Positions 7,225-13,084 of a stretch of 13,084 nucleotides of DNA are shown in pieces (position 1 is the stretch's first letter; each line of letters opens with the position of its first letter). Location: assembly GCA_002428225.1 (NCBI GenBank), contig DIUD01000077.1, positions 449-13,532 on the forward strand, given 5' to 3'. The stretch comes from Roseovarius sp. UBA6167. Lineage in GTDB: Bacteria; Pseudomonadota; Alphaproteobacteria; Rhodobacterales; Rhodobacteraceae. A program made the position numbers and the translations under genes. The notes under the pieces were generated by a model. It worked only from the letters and a program-made list of their open reading frames with translations, was not told the DNA's origin and ran no database searches.

Positions 7225-8187
7225 TCAGTCGGCACTGGATGCAATCGCGGGGATCCGGGCAGGCTCGGGCGTGGCCTGGTCGGTCGTGGCAGGCCCGCTC
7301 GGCGCGGCATCTTTCTGGACCGGTCCCGACAAACGCAAGGCGCGCCAGCCCTCGCGCTGCCCCAGCCGCCCATGGGCCGCCACATGGCCGCCCGCGCCCA
7401 GCAGTTGTGCCGCAGCGAGGTTGTCGCGTGGCAGATAGAGTCGGTCCCCCGGCTTGAGCGACATGGCCGCGCGCAAGGGCAGGGTGATCCGCGCAAGCGC
7501 CACGTCGAGCACCACCGCAGCCCCGAGCGCGACCGCGGCCATGTCGGGGGCGTGCTGCGAAGATGTGCGCGCCCGCCGGGTGCCGGGCGGCCCGACCGGC
7601 GCGGGCGGCAGCAGCAGGTCGAGCCGTCCCGTCCGTGCGCCGTGATCGAGATCGACGGTGAGGCGGAACAGATCGAGTTCCGGTTCGCTCAGCAGCAGCG
7701 CCAGCGCGCGCCCGTCCTCGACCCGGTCGCCGAAACGAAATTCGCGCGGCACATATCCGGCCTGGGCCGACCCCATTTCCGCGTCCAGCCCCGCCAGCAT
7801 GGCATCGGCCAGCGGCGCGACCATCGCAGCATCGGTGCGGGTGGCCGTGCGCGGGCGCACCGGCCCCGGCAGAACCTGCCCGATCGTCTGAACCTCGATC
7901 ACCCCGGCCATGAGCGCGGGATCGACCCAAAGCGCCCCGCGCGCGCCGTTGGCACCGTCGAGCAGGATGAAAAGGCCACCAGAGCCCAGTTCGCCCTCGA
8001 CCTCGGCGGCCTCGATCCGGCGCTGTTCGATCGTGGCCACGCTCAGCGCAAGGCCCAAAAGCGTGTCGGCTGCGCGCGCCAGGGACAGGCGCAGCGCCTT
8101 GGCGGGCGACATCACGCGCGAATCGCTTCCCTCGCGGGCCGCGCGGGTCTTGCGCTGCAGGACCGAAGTCTGTTGTTGCGCTGCCAT
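7225..8187 (-). CDS. FliM/FliN-family (SpoA-domain) flagellar motor switch-like protein
   Basis: A 320-residue soluble protein. The C-terminal part (about 214-286) fits the SpoA/FliN fold shared by FliM and FliN: AAVALGAAVVLDVALARITL, then SLKPGDRLYLPR and a terminal GRLGQREGWRALRL strand. The middle (about 60-195) resembles a divergent FliM core, with the pattern DPALMAGVIEVQTIGQVLP and a strand pair ending GRLDLLLPPAP. The FliM N-terminal CheY-binding motif (E-I-D-A-L type) is not seen; the N-terminus is instead basic (QRKTRAAREG). The tail after 287 is Ala/Pro/Thr-rich and probably disordered. In flagella such proteins form part of the C-ring that sets rotation direction. No other flagellar gene is in the window. 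It starts 64 bp after the histidine kinase, on the same strand, and could be cotranscribed. There is no strong ribosome site before ATG 8187 (GGGCGGC only). It may be a true FliM or a paralogue with another role. Confidence 0.72.
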   Translation of the reverse strand: MAAQQQTSVLQRKTRAAREGSDSRVMSPAKALRLSLARAADTLLGLALSVATIEQRRIEAAEVEGELGSGGLFILLDGANGARGALWVDPALMAGVIEVQTIGQVLPGPVRPRTATRTDAAMVAPLADAMLAGLDAEMGSAQAGYVPREFRFGDRVEDGRALALLLSEPELDLFRLTVDLDHGARTGRLDLLLPPAPVGPPGTRRARTSSQHAPDMAAVALGAAVVLDVALARITLPLRAAMSLKPGDRLYLPRDNLAAAQLLGAGGHVAAHGRLGQREGWRALRLSGPVQKDAAPSGPATTDQATPEPARIPAIASSAD

Positions 8188-8251
8188 GGTTGGAGCCGCC
8201 CGAATCCCGTGTCGATAGATCAGCTATAGGCGCAACGGGTTACCGATTTCT

Positions 8252-10984
8252 TTACGGCGAATCGGTTTCCTTGCTGCGAATTTCCTTGCTGCGACCCTGT
8301 TGCGACGCCGGCCCGTCGATTTCGAGCGGCAGGCGCACCCGGAAAGCGGCTCCCTTCTGCCCCGGCAGATAGGAGATGTCACCGCCAAGCCGCGCCATGA
8401 TCTCGCGGCAGATCGCAAGACCAAGCCCGGCCCCGCCTGCCTTGCTCACGCCGATGCGCGAGAATTTCTCGAAGATCATCGCCTGCTTGCTCGCCTGGAT
8501 CCCGCTGCCATTGTCGATAAAGTCCACCACGAGTTGCGTGCCGTTTACCTCGGGGCGGATTGTCAGCACCGCGGGCTGTGCCTCGCAATATTTGTGCGCA
8601 TTGCTGATGAGGTTGATAAAGACCTGCGCCAGCCGGTCGAGATCGGTTGTCAGTTCGATCTGCTCGGCCTTGCGGTCGCGGCGAATGACAAAATCCCCGG
8701 TCTCGCCGCCCGCCGCGCGCACCGCACGGTCGAGCAGCCCGGTCAGCGAACCCGACTGGATATTGAGATCTACCTGCCCGTTTTCGAGCACGCTCAGATC
8801 GAGCAGATCATCGAGCAGGCGGGTGAGCCGCACGGTTTCGTCATGGATGATGGCGGCGTATTTCTTCTGTTCCTCCGGGCCGAGATCCCCGGTATCGCGC
8901 AGGATTTCCGAGAAGGCGCGGATCGAGGTCATCGGTGTGCGCAGCTCGTGGCTGATCTGGCTGAGAAATTCGTCCTTCTGAACCGAAATATGGGTCAGCA
9001 TTTCATTGGTCTGTCGCAGCTGGCGCGCGGTGCGGGCCAATTCCTGGCTTTGGACCTCGAGCCGCGAGGAGTATTCCATGATCTGCGCGGTTTCGTCGGC
9101 CACCGCCATCAGATCGCTGACCGAGACGGCCGTGCCACCGACGATCTGCGCGATCATCGCATGGGCCGTGGCCGCCCCGACCGACCCGGCCAGCGCGCGC
9201 TCGAGCTCCTGGATGAAATCCGGGCCCGGCTCGGGCAGATAGCCCGCCACGCCCTGGCGCCTGGCGGCGGCGGCAAAGAGCGCCTGCGCCTCGTGCGCGC
9301 CCATGATCCGCTGCGCCATGATCAGCAGATCCTCGCTCTGTGCCATGCCACCGGACCAGCCGGCCTGCGTGCCGGAATGCTCGACCGCATTGACGAACTG
9401 CGCGCCCTGCAATCGCTCGAGGGGCAGCGGAAAGCTCAGCAGTGAGCCCAGGATGAAGGCCGCGAGATTGAGCAGCATGGACCACATCAGCGCATGGATC
9501 ACCGGGTCCATCCCCTCGGCCCCGAAAAGCGCGCGCGGGCGCAGCCAGGAGAGGCCGAAAAGCCCGTGGTCGAACACCGACTGCGGCACGACCATCTCCG
9601 GGCCGAAGCTGGGCAGGAACAGGCAATAGAGCCAGACCGCCGCCCCGATGGAGATCCCCGCGAGCGCGCCGGTGCGCGTCGCCCCCCGCCAGAACAGGCC
9701 ACCCATGAGCGCGGGCAGGAACTGTGCCACGCCGACAAAGGCGATGAGGCCGATCGCCGCAAGCGCCGTGCCGCCGCCGGAGATGCGGAAATAGACATAG
9801 CCGAGAAACAGCACCCCCGCGATGCTGAGCCGTCGCGCCATCAGCGCCACGTTGCGCATATCGCCCGAGACCATGGCCGCCGTGCCCGAATAATGCAGCC
9901 AGAGCGGCATCACCACATGGTTCGACACCATCGTCGAGAGCGCGATTGCCGCGACGATCACCATCGAGGTGGCGCTGGAGAACCCGCCAAGAAAGGACAG
10001 GATCGCCAGCCCGTCGCGTCCTTCCATCAGCGGCAGGGTCAGCACGAAAAGATCCGGGTTCGCACCCGTGGGCAGCAGATCGAGGCCAAGAGCCGCAATC
10101 GGCAGCACGAAGAGGCTCATCAACAGGAGATAACCGGGAAAGGCCCAGGCGGCGGTGCGCAGGTGGTCCTCGTGTTCGTTCTCTACCACCATCACCTGAA
10201 ACATGCGCGGCAGGCACAGCAAGGCCATTGCCGAGAGCATGGTAAGACCGACCCAGCGGGCGCCGGACACCTCGAAGCGCGAAATCCCGGAGGCCTCGAT
10301 CCGCTCGAGTGTGCCCGCGACGCCCCCCGCCAGCCCCCAGACAACGAACACCCCCACCGCGAGCAGCGCGCAGAGCTTGACCACGGCTTCCATCGCGATG
10401 GCCATGACCACGCCGTGATGGCGCTCGTTGGCGTCGAGATTGCGGGTGCCGAACAGGATGGTGAAAAGCGCCAGCCCGACCGCCACCCAAAGCGCGGTGG
10501 ATTGCATGTCGGGCAGGGTGGTGGCCGTCGGATCGGTTTCGGCGAAGGCGGCAAAGGACAGCGTGACCGATTGCAGTTGCAGCGCGATATATGGCGTGGT
10601 GGCAACCACCGCGAGCACCGTCACCAGCACCGCCAGCAGGTTCGACTTGCCGTAGCGTGACGAAATGAGATCGGCGATGGAGGTGATGCGCTGGCTGCGC
10701 CCGACCCGCACCAGACGGCGCAGCGTCCACCACCAGCCGATCATCACCAGGGTGGGGCCGAGGTAGATCGTCACGAATTCAAGCCCCGACCGCGCGGCAA
10801 AGCCGACCGCGCCATAGAATGTCCAGGCGGTGCAGTAGATCGAGAGCGACAGCGTATAGACGATGGGCGAGCGCAGCCAGCTTCCCCGCCCCAGCCGCGC
10901 GGCGCGGTCCGCGCCGAAGGCAACGGCGAAGAGCAGCACCACATATGAAAGGCATACGACAATCAGCAGATTGAGAACGGTCAT
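8252..10984 (-). CDS. SLC5-STAC sensor histidine kinase (CbrA/CrbS-like)
   Basis: A 910-residue membrane kinase. Residues 1-520 form a multi-helix SLC5 sodium:solute symporter-like domain with YTLSLSIYCTAWTFYGAVG (43-61), GFSSATSMVIV (334-344, around the usual sodium site) and many hydrophobic segments. Residues about 549-643 match a STAC domain (SEDLLIMAQRIMGAHEAQAL, then ALAGSVGAATAHAMIAQIV). A short coiled stretch (643-668) leads directly to HisKA with SHELRTP (678-684, phospho-acceptor H679) and a HATPase: N box NLISNAHKY (791-799), DNGSGI (824-829), IFEKFSRI (837-844), GAGLGLAI (851-858). No PAS and no C-terminal receiver are present. Family knowledge: CbrA and CrbS use the transporter-like domain to sense, or move, nutrients such as histidine or acetate. 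ATG 10984 overlaps the preceding gene's stop (ATGA). The C-terminus ends in a small tandem repeat (RSKEIRSKET). The cognate receiver is most likely the stand-alone one two genes upstream. Confidence 0.93.
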   Translation of the reverse strand: MTVLNLLIVVCLSYVVLLFAVAFGADRAARLGRGSWLRSPIVYTLSLSIYCTAWTFYGAVGFAARSGLEFVTIYLGPTLVMIGWWWTLRRLVRVGRSQRITSIADLISSRYGKSNLLAVLVTVLAVVATTPYIALQLQSVTLSFAAFAETDPTATTLPDMQSTALWVAVGLALFTILFGTRNLDANERHHGVVMAIAMEAVVKLCALLAVGVFVVWGLAGGVAGTLERIEASGISRFEVSGARWVGLTMLSAMALLCLPRMFQVMVVENEHEDHLRTAAWAFPGYLLLMSLFVLPIAALGLDLLPTGANPDLFVLTLPLMEGRDGLAILSFLGGFSSATSMVIVAAIALSTMVSNHVVMPLWLHYSGTAAMVSGDMRNVALMARRLSIAGVLFLGYVYFRISGGGTALAAIGLIAFVGVAQFLPALMGGLFWRGATRTGALAGISIGAAVWLYCLFLPSFGPEMVVPQSVFDHGLFGLSWLRPRALFGAEGMDPVIHALMWSMLLNLAAFILGSLLSFPLPLERLQGAQFVNAVEHSGTQAGWSGGMAQSEDLLIMAQRIMGAHEAQALFAAAARRQGVAGYLPEPGPDFIQELERALAGSVGAATAHAMIAQIVGGTAVSVSDLMAVADETAQIMEYSSRLEVQSQELARTARQLRQTNEMLTHISVQKDEFLSQISHELRTPMTSIRAFSEILRDTGDLGPEEQKKYAAIIHDETVRLTRLLDDLLDLSVLENGQVDLNIQSGSLTGLLDRAVRAAGGETGDFVIRRDRKAEQIELTTDLDRLAQVFINLISNAHKYCEAQPAVLTIRPEVNGTQLVVDFIDNGSGIQASKQAMIFEKFSRIGVSKAGGAGLGLAICREIMARLGGDISYLPGQKGAAFRVRLPLEIDGPASQQGRSKEIRSKETDSP
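8266..8294. repeat. 15-bp tandem duplication at the 3' end of the kinase gene
   Basis: TTTCCTTGCTGCGA occurs at 8266-8279 and again at 8281-8294 (plus-strand reading), a period of 15 bases. It is in frame and adds five codons, giving the repeated SKE-x-R pattern near the kinase C-terminus, beyond the conserved ATPase domain. It is probably a slippage duplication without functional weight. Confidence 0.85.
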
Positions 10985-11271
10985 GACGTGTCGGGGCGCT
11001 CTTCGGCCGCCCCGTCGCGGGCGGGGTGCTCTGTCTCATCGGCGCGCAGATGACGGGCGATCACGGCCGACAGCACGACGAGAACGACCCACAGTCCGAA
11101 CACGAACAGCATCGCGCCAACTGTGCTGGCACCCTCGGGCGAGCCTTTCCACACAAGCGGCAGGCAGAACAGGATCGCGCCCGTCAGCGGCAGCAGCCGC
11201 GCCGCATCGGCGACCCTGCGACGACGGTAGTGGCGCCGGGCGAGAAAGACCGGGAGGCGCTCGGGGCTCAT
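10981..11271 (-). CDS. Small two-helix membrane protein between receiver and kinase
   Basis: A 96-residue protein with a very basic N-terminus (FLARRHYRRRRVADAARL, 9-26). It has two hydrophobic segments (about 26-42 and 49-72), then a charged Arg/Asp/Glu-rich tail (73-96). By the positive-inside rule both ends should be cytoplasmic. I do not recognise a named family with confidence. In size and topology it recalls the small two-helix subunits that accompany SLC5 symporters (DUF485/YjcH next to ActP, DUF4212), and by position the small cbrX reading frame ahead of cbrA in Pseudomonas; neither homology is shown here. Its ATG overlaps the receiver's stop and its stop overlaps the kinase's ATG (ATGA at both ends), so its translation is tied to both. 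That makes a partner or assembly role for the kinase's transporter-like domain the simplest inference. Confidence 0.75.
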   Translation of the reverse strand: MSPERLPVFLARRHYRRRRVADAARLLPLTGAILFCLPLVWKGSPEGASTVGAMLFVFGLWVVLVVLSAVIARHLRADETEHPARDGAAEERPDTS

Positions 11272-11636
11272 GTCTCGGCCAGTGCGCGCACGGCGGCGAG
11301 CATGTCGGCATTGGAAAACGGCTTGGTCATGTAAATGTTTGCCCCCGCCCGCTCGGCCAGTTCGCGGTCGCGGGTCTGCCCGCGCGCGGTCAGCATCAGC
11401 ACCGGCGTTCCGCCATGGTCCGCATCCTCGCGGATTTCCGCCAGTATGTCATAGCCGCTCTTGCCCGGCAGCATGACGTCGAGAATGATCAGGTCGGGCG
11501 CGCGGCGGCGCACGGCCGCCATCGCGTCATCGCCGTTGGCGTGGGTTTTCACGTCCCACCCGTCGCGTGACAGGATGAAACTGATTGCCTCGATGATATT
11601 GGGCTCGTCCTCGATCAGCAGAACCGTCTTGCCCAT
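11268..11636 (-). CDS. Single-domain response regulator (CheY-like receiver)
   Basis: A 122-residue protein that is only a receiver domain: acidic pocket LLIEDEP (E9, D10), phospho-acceptor D53 in LIILDVMLPGKSGYD, switch Thr83 in MLTARG, Lys105 in MTKPFS. Nothing follows the receiver, so there is no DNA-binding or enzymatic output. The open frame continues far upstream antisense-free inside the scfR-like gene, but ATG 11636 is chosen. It starts the canonical KTVLLIEDE strand and has GGGGAGG (11650-11644) 7 bases upstream. Its stop overlaps the next start as ATGA. It is the natural partner of the SLC5-STAC kinase, in contrast to CbrB (NtrC type) and CrbR (LuxR type), which carry DNA-binding domains. 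It therefore must act by protein contact or phosphotransfer; the neighbouring XRE regulator is a candidate target. Confidence 0.92.
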   Translation of the reverse strand: MGKTVLLIEDEPNIIEAISFILSRDGWDVKTHANGDDAMAAVRRRAPDLIILDVMLPGKSGYDILAEIREDADHGGTPVLMLTARGQTRDRELAERAGANIYMTKPFSNADMLAAVRALAET

Positions 11637-11656
11637 GCGCCGGCCTCCCCTGCGGT

Positions 11657-11677
11657 GCAGGCGCGCAGCGCGCCTGC
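11657..11677 (-). other. Strong hairpin in the scfR-like/receiver intergenic region
   Basis: A perfect inverted repeat with 9-bp arms GCAGGCGCG/CGCGCCTGC and a 3-base loop lies in the 71-bp gap, 6 bases upstream of the receiver's GGGGAGG ribosome site. No T run follows in the direction of transcription, so it does not look like an intrinsic terminator. It could stabilise or be a processing point for the downstream transcript, or set the relative expression of the regulator and the kinase genes. Confidence 0.6.
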
Positions 11678-11707
11678 GATCACTATTCTCCATTCCCGCC
11701 CGCCCTG

Positions 11708-13012
11708 TCAAAAGCCCCGTGACAGGATCGACGGTTCGCGCCGCGCGTCGCAATCCCCCAACGGGCAGATCCGGCAGCTTGCGCCCATGCTGCGCACCGG
11801 GCCGCCGGCCTCGCCGGGATCGGGACGCAACAGCATATGCGCGCGCATCGGCGCGGGGCGATCGAAGCTGCCCGGCCCCGAGGGCGCCGCGACCGCCAGC
11901 GCCAGCACCGTCTCGGCCCCCCGCCCGGCCTGTCGCACCCGGGTGCGCAGCGGCACCATCGGCTGCGCCATCGCCTGATAGAGCGGCCAGAGCGCGCAGG
12001 CTCCGGTCAGCCGCGGAATGGCAAAGCCGGCGATCGGCTTGCGGAAGATCAGCGTGCCCGAGGCGTCGCAGATCACCAGCCCGACCGGGCCCACCATGTC
12101 CCCGGGCAGGGCGGCGAGGCGACGGAATATCCGCGCGAGCCCTTCGCCGGTCACCCCGGCCAGCCGGTCGGGTTCCGGCCCGAACCGCTCGATCAGCGCC
12201 TGAAAGCTGCGAAGCGGCAGCGCGCGGGCATCCTCGAGATAACGGGTGAGGACCGCCTGGAGCAGCGCCTGGGCCGGCGGCGAAAGGCCATTTTGCGCCT
12301 CGGCTGCGACCAGCCGCGCCACGTCTCCGGGCTGCGCCCGCGCCATTTCGAGTGCGGGAAAGTGATGGCCGCGCGCCGCCAGAACCGCGTGCATCTCGTC
12401 TTGCGGCGAGGTGAGGTCGGCATCGCGGTCGGGGGCCGCCTCCAGATAGCGCACCAGTGCCTGCGCGCCCTCGGTAAGGCGCGTGGCATCCTCGTTGATG
12501 TTGCGGTGAAACCGTGCCTGCCATTCGGGTTCGAGCGCCTCGGTCTCGACCAGGATCGACGAGGTGGCGCGGATCGCGGTGACCGCCGAGATCAGTTCGT
12601 GCAGCGAATCCGCAAGGAAGGGATCATGCGCCAGCCGGTCGGTCAGCGTGTCGATGGTGCGCTCCAGCGTTCCGGTGCGGTGGTGGAGATCGACCAGCAG
12701 CCCGGCCCAGCCCGGAAAGCGCCCGGCAAACTCCTCCACCCGGTCGCGCTCGGCGGTTTTGCTGTCGCTTGCGGCCTCGCGCAGCGCGCCCACGACCGCC
12801 GCCTCGGCGCCCCCGGTCAGGCGCGCGGGCTCGACCTTCAGCGCCTCGGCCAGTTTCAGCAGGGTCTTGCCGCCGATCCTGCGGCGATTGTGCTCGATCA
12901 GGTTGAGATAGGAGGGCGAGATCCCGGCCTGCCGCGCCAGATCGTTCTGGCGTATGCCGCTGAGCACACGCCGCTCGCGGATCCGGGTGCCGATCATGTG
13001 CCGTTCGGGCAT
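11708..13012 (-). CDS. ScfR-type XRE transcriptional regulator (short-chain fatty acyl regulator family)
   Basis: A 434-residue regulator. Residues 8-62 are a Cro/C1-type helix-turn-helix (IRERRVLSGIRQNDLARQAG, then ISPSYLNLIEHNRRRIGGK), the spelling usual for regulators of the ScfR/RamB/PrpR family. The C-terminal part (about 285-430) fits the short-chain fatty acyl regulator domain, with GPVGLVICDASGTLIFRKP (308-326) and a closing CRICPLGDCDARR (C413, C416, C421). Known family members control acetate, propionate/methylcitrate and glyoxylate-cycle genes. The middle holds a segment (130-190) resembling a histidine-kinase dimerisation hairpin, with H138 aligned to the phospho-histidine. ATG 13012 is the first start; no good ribosome site precedes it (GGAAAG 11 bases away), and ATG 12997 (Met6) is an alternative. 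It leads the same-strand array with the receiver, small membrane protein and kinase. Confidence 0.85.
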   Translation of the reverse strand: MPERHMIGTRIRERRVLSGIRQNDLARQAGISPSYLNLIEHNRRRIGGKTLLKLAEALKVEPARLTGGAEAAVVGALREAASDSKTAERDRVEEFAGRFPGWAGLLVDLHHRTGTLERTIDTLTDRLAHDPFLADSLHELISAVTAIRATSSILVETEALEPEWQARFHRNINEDATRLTEGAQALVRYLEAAPDRDADLTSPQDEMHAVLAARGHHFPALEMARAQPGDVARLVAAEAQNGLSPPAQALLQAVLTRYLEDARALPLRSFQALIERFGPEPDRLAGVTGEGLARIFRRLAALPGDMVGPVGLVICDASGTLIFRKPIAGFAIPRLTGACALWPLYQAMAQPMVPLRTRVRQAGRGAETVLALAVAAPSGPGSFDRPAPMRAHMLLRPDPGEAGGPVRSMGASCRICPLGDCDARREPSILSRGF

Positions 13013-13037
13013 CGGGGATGTCGCTTTCCATGTGGCG

Positions 13038-13066
13038 GATATGGGCTGCGAATTTTTTTACAGCAA
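13038..13066 (-). promoter_or_regulatory. Candidate promoter of the scfR-like gene
   Basis: The minus strand carries TTGCTG (13066-13061), a 17-base spacer containing an A-rich run, and CATATC (13043-13038), about 26 bases before the start codon. Each box matches consensus at only about half its positions. The flanking TTGC...GCAG half-sites around the A-run could be an operator, but I cannot assign one. Confidence 0.22.
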
Positions 13067-13084
13067 TGCTTCGGGTCTTGTCTA

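Noticed and set aside
7099..8229. 376-codon plus-strand frame opposite the FliM-like gene
   Set aside because: Arg/Gln-rich translation without motifs and no ribosome site; the minus-strand frame has a recognisable SpoA domain.
9003..10733. 576-codon second minus-strand frame inside the kinase gene
   Set aside because: Off-frame shadow of the clearly recognised SLC5-STAC kinase; composition is Arg/Ala/Gly-rich with no membrane pattern.
11637..12524. Long N-terminal extension of the receiver frame upstream of Met at 11636
   Set aside because: It lies within the scfR-like gene in another frame, is Arg/Gly/Ala-rich without motifs, and the receiver has its own ribosome site and canonical start.
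1..13084. Mobile elements, CRISPR arrays, tRNA or rRNA genes, toxin-antitoxin or defence genes
   Set aside because: No transposase or integrase motifs, no regularly spaced repeats and no recognisable RNA genes on either strand; all major frames are explained by housekeeping, transport or regulatory genes.

Overview
The window is GC-rich chromosomal DNA whose gene types point to an alphaproteobacterium of the Rhodobacterales/roseobacter kind: a Usg-family protein, an oxidoreductase-SelD fusion, an ScfR-type XRE regulator, an orphan FliM/FliN-like protein, and alphaproteobacterial DnaB and GyrA. This placement is inferred from protein character; no rRNA or tRNA is present. I see no mobile element, CRISPR array or phage gene. 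It reads as ordinary core chromosome with several metabolic and regulatory modules worth attention.

Layout. At the left edge the first 42 codons of gyrA run leftward. Divergent from it is usg (319-588, +). A plus-strand pair follows: an SLC13-type permease with two RCK_C domains (776-2551) and, 12 bp later, selD fused to an N-terminal FAD/NAD(P)-binding oxidoreductase (2564-4693). Everything to the right lies on the minus strand. In transcription order from the right edge it is: an ScfR-like XRE regulator (13012-11708), a stand-alone receiver (11636-11268), a small two-helix membrane protein (11271-10981), an SLC5-STAC histidine kinase (10984-8252), a FliM/FliN-family protein (8187-7225), pyrE (7059-6466) and dnaB (6171-4690). 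selD and dnaB converge and overlap by the four bases CTAG, which supply both stop codons.

How the genes may work together. (1) Permease plus SelD fusion looks like an uptake-and-activation pair for an anion, possibly a selenium or sulfur oxyanion. (2) Receiver, small membrane protein and kinase are joined by two ATGA start/stop overlaps and follow an ScfR-type regulator by 71 bp. SLC5-STAC kinases (CbrA/CrbS) and ScfR-type regulators (RamB, PrpR) are both known from short-chain fatty acid or carbon-source control, so an acetate/propionate-type sensing module is the natural inference. The receiver has no DNA-binding domain. The ScfR-like protein carries a segment (residues 130-190) resembling a histidine-kinase dimerisation/phosphotransfer helical hairpin, with His138 at the phospho-acceptor position. 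This suggests a relay from kinase to receiver to regulator, and is the most unusual observation here. (3) dnaB has a perfect DnaA box (TTATCCACA) upstream.

No gene-free stretch exceeds 300 bases. The longest (6172-6465, 294 bp, between pyrE and dnaB) holds the DnaA box and a possible dnaB promoter, and nothing else I can support.
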